Assembly: GCA_025357755.1 (NCBI GenBank)
Contig: JANXOP010000243.1
Coordinates: forward strand, 1 to 47,289
Direction of reading: 5' to 3'
Length of the DNA stretch: 47,289 nucleotides
From: Kofleriaceae bacterium
GTDB lineage: Bacteria > Myxococcota_A > Polyangia > Haliangiales > Haliangiaceae
Positions within the stretch are counted from its first letter, which is position 1. Each line of letters starts with the position of its first letter. The position numbers were made by a program, and so were the translations under genes. This document shows positions 42,840 to 47,289 of this stretch, piece after piece. The notes below the pieces were generated by a model. The model saw only the letters and a list, made by a program, of their open reading frames with translations. It searched no databases and was not told the DNA's origin.

Positions 42840-43636
42840 CGCGCACCTCCGAGCCGAGCCTCGACATCGATCGTCTGACGATCCGCGGCTACTTCGATCC
42901 GCAATTCGATCCGACGATCGAGCCGCTTGCGTGCCCGATCGATCCCGGTGCGCACGCGGTTCGCATCGTAATACTCGCCACCGCGCAGGCCCATCGCCGC
43001 GACGACCTGTGCTCGCGCGACCGCGGCCGCTCCATGCGCGCGTACCGATCCGATGCGATAGCGAAGGCCCGCCTGGATCGGCACGACCACGGTGATCGCG
43101 GCCTGATCCTCGTCGTACGAGACGATCGGCCGGCTGATCACGGCATCGATCCATCCGGACTCGTGATAGCGGCGCTCGAGGTTCGCGAGCGCACGCTCCA
43201 TCCGGTCCGCGACGTACGAGCCGCCGACCGCGTTGACCGTACCGAGCGCATCCGCGATCGCGGCCACCCGTTCATCTTCGGGAAACGCGTCGTCGGTCTG
43301 GAACCCGAGCTGAGTGATCCGGAACCGGGGTCCGCGCTGGACCACGACCTGGAGCTCCACGCCGCAGGCCTCGCGGCGAGCCACCGCGATCTTCGCCTGC
43401 GGATAGCCCCGCACGTGCAGCAACTCGGTCGCGACCTCGGTCACCCGGAGGGTCCGATCCTGCTCGTCGAACGTGCCTTCGAGCACCACGATCGGCGCGA
43501 CATCCGCGGCCGAGGCCCCCTCCACCGTGATCCTGCCGATCCGGGCGATCGAGCAGTCCCGGGCCAAGGCTGGATAAGGCAACTGCGCCTCCCGACAGCC
43601 GATCAGAGCGATCAAGAAGAGGATGAGGCGCTGCAC
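42836..43636 (-). CDS. POTRA-repeat-like lipoprotein (BamA/TamA-type N-terminal domains only)
   Basis: This protein is about 266 residues long. With the GTG at 43636 it begins MQRLILFLIALIGC, a compact lipobox signal; ATG 43666 is an alternative. The body looks like consecutive POTRA domains: IGRITVEGASAADVAPIVVL, then VTEVATELLHVRGYPQAKIA, GPRFRITQLGFQTDDAFPED, NLERRYHESGWIDAVISRPI and GLRYRIGSVRAHGAAAVARA. The alternation of an alpha pair and beta strand, with a GY/GW near each helix end, is what BamA-type POTRAs show. No beta-barrel follows, so this is a POTRA-only protein. It is coupled to the M48 peptidase gene. Confidence 0.75.
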   Translation of the reverse strand: MQRLILFLIALIGCREAQLPYPALARDCSIARIGRITVEGASAADVAPIVVLEGTFDEQDRTLRVTEVATELLHVRGYPQAKIAVARREACGVELQVVVQRGPRFRITQLGFQTDDAFPEDERVAAIADALGTVNAVGGSYVADRMERALANLERRYHESGWIDAVISRPIVSYDEDQAAITVVVPIQAGLRYRIGSVRAHGAAAVARAQVVAAMGLRGGEYYDANRVRTGIDRARKRLDRRIELRIEVAADRQTIDVEARLGGAR

Positions 43637-43753
43637 GCCAAGCTCTAAGAGCAAGGGTGAAGCCATCTGTCGTGTCGTCCGCGATCCCGGCCGACCCACC
43701 GAAAAGTTGCCTCGGGTATGCGCTCGCCATCACCCTCAGTCCCACGCCCCTCC

Positions 43754-44149
43754 ATGAGCTACCTCCACTGTCCAACGTGCAGCCACGCCTTCAATTTGGC
43801 CGTCACCGCGGCCTGCCCGCAGTGCGCAGCTAGACCCCTCCAACCCGAGCTCGTCGATCCCTCGGAAGACATCGTGATCGCGGTCGATGCCCTCGCCCGT
43901 GCGATGGCGCGAGCGACGCCCGCGGAACGCAGCCTGGCTTCTTCGCGTATCACTCGGCTCGCTCCCGAGGCGCTCGCCCGCCCGCTCGTCCATGCCCCTT
44001 CGGTCATGGCACCCCCAGCACCGCGCCTGCTGACCCGGCTCGCCGAGTCGCTCGTTGATCGCTGGGCGCGCGTCGAGCCGAAGGTCATCGCGCTGCTGCC
44101 GCGCCGCGTTCAGCGCTTCCGCGATCGCGTCCGCGCGTTAGCCGCGTAG
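43754..44149 (+). CDS. Small zinc-ribbon protein
   Basis: This is a 131-residue protein with an N-terminal zinc ribbon (LHCPTCSHAF, then AACPQCAA: two CxxC knuckles) followed by a helical, Arg/Ala-rich region without a recognisable domain (IVIAVDALARAMARATPAER). The ATG at 43754 places the ribbon at the very start; an upstream in-frame ATG at 43718 would add only a Ser/Pro-rich dozen residues. The next gene starts 9 bp after the stop. Function unknown. Confidence 0.72.
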   Translation: MSYLHCPTCSHAFNLAVTAACPQCAARPLQPELVDPSEDIVIAVDALARAMARATPAERSLASSRITRLAPEALARPLVHAPSVMAPPAPRLLTRLAESLVDRWARVEPKVIALLPRRVQRFRDRVRALAA

Positions 44150-44158
44150 ACTGCGCGC

Positions 44159-44788
44159 ATGAAACTGCTCGTCATCGGGGCCTCCGGCGGCACCGGCTCC
44201 ACGTTGGTCGAGCAAGCGCTCGCCGCGAATCACGATGTCCTGGTGCTGGCGCGCAAGCCCGAGACGATCAAGCTGGTCGACAACCTCTCGGTCCAACAAG
44301 GCGATGTCCTCGACCTCCCCTCGATCACCTCTGCCGCGCAAGGCTGCGATGCGGTGCTCTCGACCTTCGGCCCGTCGAACAACTTCAAGCCGGGCACGCT
44401 AATGTCGGTCGGGGTTCGCAACATCCTCGCGGCGTGCACCACCCAGCACGTGAAGCGGTTCGTGTTCGAGAGCGGCCTGATGTGCACCGATGGCACCGGG
44501 CTCGGTCTGTTCAGCCGCCTCGGCATCAAGGCGTTCGGCGCGATCGCTCACAAGCTGCGCAGCGACAAGCGCATCGCCGAGCAAGAGATCCAGGCGAGCA
44601 CGCTCGACTGGATCATCGTGCGACCGCCGATGCTCTCGCACGCTCCCGCGACCGGCGCGTACAAGCACGGCATCGACGCGCCGATCAACGCGACCAAGTC
44701 GCTACCCCACGCCGATGTCGCCGCGTTCATGCTGCGGTGCGCGGCCGACAACAGCTTGGTTCGCACGATCCAGGCGATCGGCTTTTAG
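44159..44788 (+). CDS. NAD(P)-binding Rossmann protein, atypical SDR/NmrA type
   Basis: This is a 209-residue protein with an N-terminal dinucleotide-binding loop, LLVIGASGGTGSTLVEQALA, followed by GDVLDLPSITSAAQGCDAVL and KRFVFESGLM. It lacks the YxxxK catalytic pair of classical SDRs, as in the atypical NAD(P)H-binding family. The C-terminal part (LDWIIVRPPMLS, then HADVAAFMLRCAADNS) is typical for that family. Its stop overlaps the convergent gene by 4 bp. A regulatory or reductase role cannot be separated. Confidence 0.88.
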   Translation: MKLLVIGASGGTGSTLVEQALAANHDVLVLARKPETIKLVDNLSVQQGDVLDLPSITSAAQGCDAVLSTFGPSNNFKPGTLMSVGVRNILAACTTQHVKRFVFESGLMCTDGTGLGLFSRLGIKAFGAIAHKLRSDKRIAEQEIQASTLDWIIVRPPMLSHAPATGAYKHGIDAPINATKSLPHADVAAFMLRCAADNSLVRTIQAIGF

Positions 44789-45192
44789 GCCAACTTCAGA
44801 CCGACCTCGAAGGCGTGCGAGATCGATCCTTCGGGACCATGTAAGCGAGCTCCAGCGACGGCACCGCCGCCGAGGTAGCCGTCGGTCGCCGTGTCCTCGC
44901 CGCCTGCCACCGCGAGCCCGATCACGGTGGCCAGCACACCCACATACAGACCGTAACGAGGGCGCTGCAGCACATCGATATTGCTCGCGAGGGTCGCGGT
45001 GCCTGCCACGCCCGGCCCGAGCACGATGCCTTCTGCCTCGACGAGCACTTCGATGCGGCCAGTATGCACACCGAGTCCCGCGCCGCCCGCCGGGAACCCG
45101 AGTCCGACGACGAGATCGAAGCCGCGATCCGAGGGCTCGGCACGCGCGACCGACCCGACCAGCAACACCGCCACGACGAGGGATGCGTTCAT
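44785..45192 (-). CDS. Small secreted protein
   Basis: This is a 135-residue protein with a clean signal peptide (MNASLVVAVLLVGSVARA) and a Gly/Ala/Val-rich remainder (FDLVVGLGFPAGGAGLGVHT, then RPRYGLYVGVLATVIGLAVA). The alternating hydrophobic pattern suggests an outer-membrane beta protein or a membrane-associated one. I recognise no family. The start at 45192 is preferred to an upstream in-frame start because it gives the signal peptide directly. Confidence 0.65.
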   Translation of the reverse strand: MNASLVVAVLLVGSVARAEPSDRGFDLVVGLGFPAGGAGLGVHTGRIEVLVEAEGIVLGPGVAGTATLASNIDVLQRPRYGLYVGVLATVIGLAVAGGEDTATDGYLGGGAVAGARLHGPEGSISHAFEVGLKLA

Positions 45193-45322
45193 CGAACCAT
45201 CATCGCGCTCGCGAACCGAGCTCGACGCGCTCACCCATCACACCGCATCGCGCGCTGCGACTCACACGCTGCGGCGCGCGCTCGGCGCATGCGACACTAC
45301 GATCGCGGCTGACGAACCGAGG

Positions 45323-45739
45323 TCAGGCTGCGCGGCGCTTGCTCGTGGCGCGAGCGAGGTCGGCGCGCGAGAGGACGCCGACAAGATCGCCCGCGAGCGC
45401 CACGACGACGTACTCGGCATGGTTGAACTGGAGCGTCGCGATCGCGGTCTCGACATCGTGCTCGGGCTCGAGGAACACGATGCGTTCGCTCATCGCGGAC
45501 TCGGCGGTCGCCGCGTGCTCGCGAACGAGCGGGAGATCCATGCCGGTGAGGACGCCACAGAGCGCGCCTTCGGGATCGACGAGGACGACCTTCGCGAGCG
45601 GCACGTCCCACAGCGCTTCCTCGATGATCGAGAGTGGCGTCTCGCGATGGAACACGAGCGGGGTGATGGAACCGGCGAGCAGGCGGCGAAGGGTTGCGAG
45701 GCGGACGGTCGGTAGTTCGAGCTCTCGGGCGTGCAACAC
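45323..45739 (-). CDS. CBS-domain pair protein
   Basis: This is a 138-residue cytoplasmic protein consisting of two CBS motifs: SITPLVFHRETPLSIIEEAL and AKVVLVDPEGALCGVLTGMD in the first, MSERIVFLEPEHDVETAIAT and AEYVVVALAGDLVGVLSRAD in the second. CBS pairs bind adenine nucleotides and act as energy sensors or regulators. The start is GTG with a few residues before the first motif. The 143-bp upstream gap to the TPR gene shows no other gene. Confidence 0.88.
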   Translation of the reverse strand: MLHARELELPTVRLATLRRLLAGSITPLVFHRETPLSIIEEALWDVPLAKVVLVDPEGALCGVLTGMDLPLVREHAATAESAMSERIVFLEPEHDVETAIATLQFNHAEYVVVALAGDLVGVLSRADLARATSKRRAA

Positions 45740-45882
45740 ATCTCGTGTGCCCGCAACTCCGCCGGACTTCGCTTATTTCGGATCGTTGCGGGGACTGTGT
45801 GGGTTGACCAGGTGGCTCGCACCTACATGAAGTCACGGTGAGTATGGAGGCAGAGTTTCGCGCCGCGCTCACGCGCTCCAGG

Positions 45883-46374
45883 CTAGTGCTCGGGCGGCAC
45901 GAGCTCGCCGAGGAGCTCGCGATGATATTCGCCGAGCGCGCGCTCGTAGCGGTCGAATGCGGTCGGCCGTGCGGCTTCGAGCGCGCAGCCGAGCATCGCG
46001 GCGAGCGCCTCGCGCGGATGGCCCGCGGAGAACAGCGCGAGCGAGAGGAACGCGTGGAACGGCATGTAGTGGGGGTCATCGATCACCGCCTGCGCGAGCA
46101 CGGCGACCGCTTCATCCGCGCGGTCGACATTGCGGAGCGTCGAGCCGAAGCCGACGAGGAAGTTGCGCTTCTCGGCCGCGGGTACGCCGAGCCGGTACGC
46201 CTCTTCGTAGTGGCGAATCGCGAGGCGCTCGCGACCCGCGGTGTCGTGCGCGTACGCCGCTTCGATCTGGGCCTCGGCGCTGTCGGGCTCGTCGCCCACG
46301 AGCTCGGTCGCCGCAGCGAGGTGCTCGACGTGCTTTTTGGCGATGCGCAGCGCGCGGACCTCGGCGAGCGTCAT
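45883..46374 (-). CDS. TPR-repeat protein
   Basis: This is a 163-residue cytoplasmic protein made of three to four TPR-type helical pairs: AEAQIEAAYAHDTAGRERLA with RHYEEAYRLG, FLVGFGSTLRNVDRADEAVA, and YMPFHAFLSLALFSAGHPRE. The last of these resembles small TPR proteins of the DUF3151/tetratrico class. Its ATG overlaps the EVE gene stop (ATGA), so the two are translationally coupled. Function unknown. Confidence 0.8.
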   Translation of the reverse strand: MTLAEVRALRIAKKHVEHLAAATELVGDEPDSAEAQIEAAYAHDTAGRERLAIRHYEEAYRLGVPAAEKRNFLVGFGSTLRNVDRADEAVAVLAQAVIDDPHYMPFHAFLSLALFSAGHPREALAAMLGCALEAARPTAFDRYERALGEYHRELLGELVPPEH

Positions 46375-46958
46375 CGTTTCTTGGGTTTCGGCTTGGGCTT
46401 CGTGGGCTTCGGCTTGGACTTCGCTGCGGGCTTCTTCGAGGCCGCCGGTTTGGCGTTCGACTTCGGCGCTGGCTTCTTTGGCGGCTTGGGCGGCAGCGGC
46501 GGCGGCTCGATGTGACCAAGCTCGACGATGTGGTGATACTCGTGCTCGGCGACCGGTTGTACCGAGAGCCGGCCGGGCTTGAGCAACACCATGTCCGCGA
46601 GCACTTCATCGGCGCGCAGCTGCGGCAGCGAGATGAAGTACGGCAGCTTCTCGACGAACCGCACATCGACGCAATCCCAGATCGGCTTCTCGCGAGTCGC
46701 CTTTGGATCGAAGTACTGGCTGTTCGGATCGAACTGGGTCTCGTCGACGACCGCGACCCGCTCGACCTTTGCGAGCCCGGCGACGCCGGGCGGGGTGGCG
46801 TTCGAGTGATAGAACAGCACGGCATCGCCGACGCTCATCGCGCGCATGTGCATGCGCGCGAACATGCTGCGCACGCCGCTCCACGGCTCGACGGTCACGC
46901 GTTGCAGATCATCGATCGAGAACGACTCGGGCTCGCTCTTCATCAGCCAGTACCGCAT
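46371..46958 (-). CDS. EVE-domain protein with a Lys/Pro-rich tail
   Basis: This is a 195-residue protein. Residues 1 to about 150 form an EVE domain: MRYWLMKSEPESFSIDDLQR, WSGVRSMFARMHMRAMSVGD, VLFYHSNATPPGVAGLAKV and DETQFDPNSQYFDPKATREK. EVE domains recognise modified bases in nucleic acids. Residues about 161-195 are almost wholly Lys, Pro and Ala (KPAASKKPAAKSKPKP), like a histone-H1 tail, which could hold DNA or RNA. It starts 11 bp after the stop of the MYXO-CTERM gene and overlaps the TPR gene. Confidence 0.88.
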   Translation of the reverse strand: MRYWLMKSEPESFSIDDLQRVTVEPWSGVRSMFARMHMRAMSVGDAVLFYHSNATPPGVAGLAKVERVAVVDETQFDPNSQYFDPKATREKPIWDCVDVRFVEKLPYFISLPQLRADEVLADMVLLKPGRLSVQPVAEHEYHHIVELGHIEPPPLPPKPPKKPAPKSNAKPAASKKPAAKSKPKPTKPKPKPKKR

Positions 46959-46969
46959 AGGGCTCGAGT

Positions 46970-47289
46970 CTAAACGCGGCGACGGCGGCGGAGCACGAGC
47001 GCGACACCACCGATCAACAACAACCCGGCTCCGAGATCGCTCGGCCCGCCCGCACCGCAGCCGGTGCACGTGTAGAAGTTGGTCCGCGCGTCGATCTCGT
47101 TGTTGCCGCCATGGCCAACGCCCGCGTCATCGCCACCCGCGATATCCGAACCCGAACCCGAACCCGAGCCCGAGCCCGAGCCCGAACCCGTCTGGGATCC
47201 CGATCCCGCGGATCCTGATCCTGATCCTGATCCCGCGGATCCGGATCCGGATCCCGAGCCGCTCCCCGCGGACCCGCCATCGAGCGTCG
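46970..47289 (-). CDS. C-terminus of a MYXO-CTERM exported protein with a Gly-Ser linker (5' end outside window)
   Basis: The minus-strand frame is open from the window edge to TAG at 46972-46970. It encodes a Gly-Ser repeat linker (47147 to about 47270), a short segment (GGDDAGVGHGGNNEIDARTN) and a MYXO-CTERM tail: FYTCTGCGAGG, then DLGAGLLLIGGVALVLRRRRRV. The Cys pair, hydrophobic helix and Arg cluster are the expected parts. The protein is presumably exported and anchored or processed at the surface; its main domain lies outside the window. Confidence 0.8.
   Translation of the reverse strand, partial: TLDGGSAGSGSGSGSGSAGSGSGSGSAGSGSQTGSGSGSGSGSGSGSDIAGGDDAGVGHGGNNEIDARTNFYTCTGCGAGGPSDLGAGLLLIGGVALVLRRRRRV
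47147..47270 (-). repeat. GS-codon simple repeat within the MYXO-CTERM gene
   Basis: The tract is built from GG(T/C/A)TC(G/C/A) hexamers with a few Ala and Gln-Thr interruptions, all in frame as Gly-Ser linker. It is prone to slippage. Confidence 0.85.

Overview
The window looks like a chromosome segment from a high-GC myxobacterium (phylum Myxococcota, probably near Kofleriaceae/Haliangium). Pointers are two proteins ending in MYXO-CTERM-type sorting tails (41109 and 46970), many short-signal lipoproteins, two Ser/Thr kinases, Asp-Ala-rich lipoprotein linkers, an eCIS-core (DUF4157) protein, and tightly packed genes joined by ATGA/GTGA/TGATG overlaps. No rRNA, tRNA, CRISPR array or transposase was seen. 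Both ends cut through genes.

Layout. 1-1440: two tandem paralogous secreted TPR proteins. 1441-5269 (minus): a coupled trio of 5'-nucleotidase lipoprotein, class II DAHP synthase and membrane TPR protein. 5399-14673: a WxxGxW-repeat secreted protein, an HNH remnant, a His-rich secreted protein divergent from a copper type II monooxygenase-like lipoprotein, an esterase divergent from a PhoD phosphatase, and a 1078-residue kinase. 14759-20747: a polymorphic-toxin-like locus with an eCIS-core protein, an overlapping candidate immunity gene and a decayed mosaic of immunity-gene copies. 20842-22551 (minus): two lipoproteins, one with eight HVFxDA hexapeptides, and a remnant of a paralogue. 22648-24251 (minus): a MATE exporter preceded by a promoter, a 27-codon leader peptide and a four-segment attenuator-like leader.

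24341-34282 is an unbroken aerotolerance-type (Bat) operon: MoxR ATPase, DUF58, a DUF4381-like membrane protein, BatA, BatB, a BatC-position coiled-coil lipoprotein, and a BatD fused to a BatE-like TPR/SH3 module. Just downstream come a ComEC-like MBL lipoprotein and an AlaX-type editing enzyme. 36584-39895 holds a thioredoxin-fold lipoprotein, a second transmembrane kinase and a PHP phosphoesterase. 39892-41566 holds a lysozyme-like MYXO-CTERM protein and a membrane-anchored PD-(D/E)XK protein. 41547-43636 (minus) is a POTRA-like lipoprotein coupled to an M48 metallopeptidase. 43754-47289 holds small genes: zinc ribbon, NAD(P)-binding protein, secreted protein, CBS pair, TPR, EVE domain with a basic tail, and the end of a Gly-Ser-linked MYXO-CTERM protein.

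The strongest items for follow-up are the MATE leader, which reads as ribosome-mediated attenuation, and the toxin/immunity locus with its broken immunity copies. All assignments come from reading the sequence and from memory of families; no database search was run.
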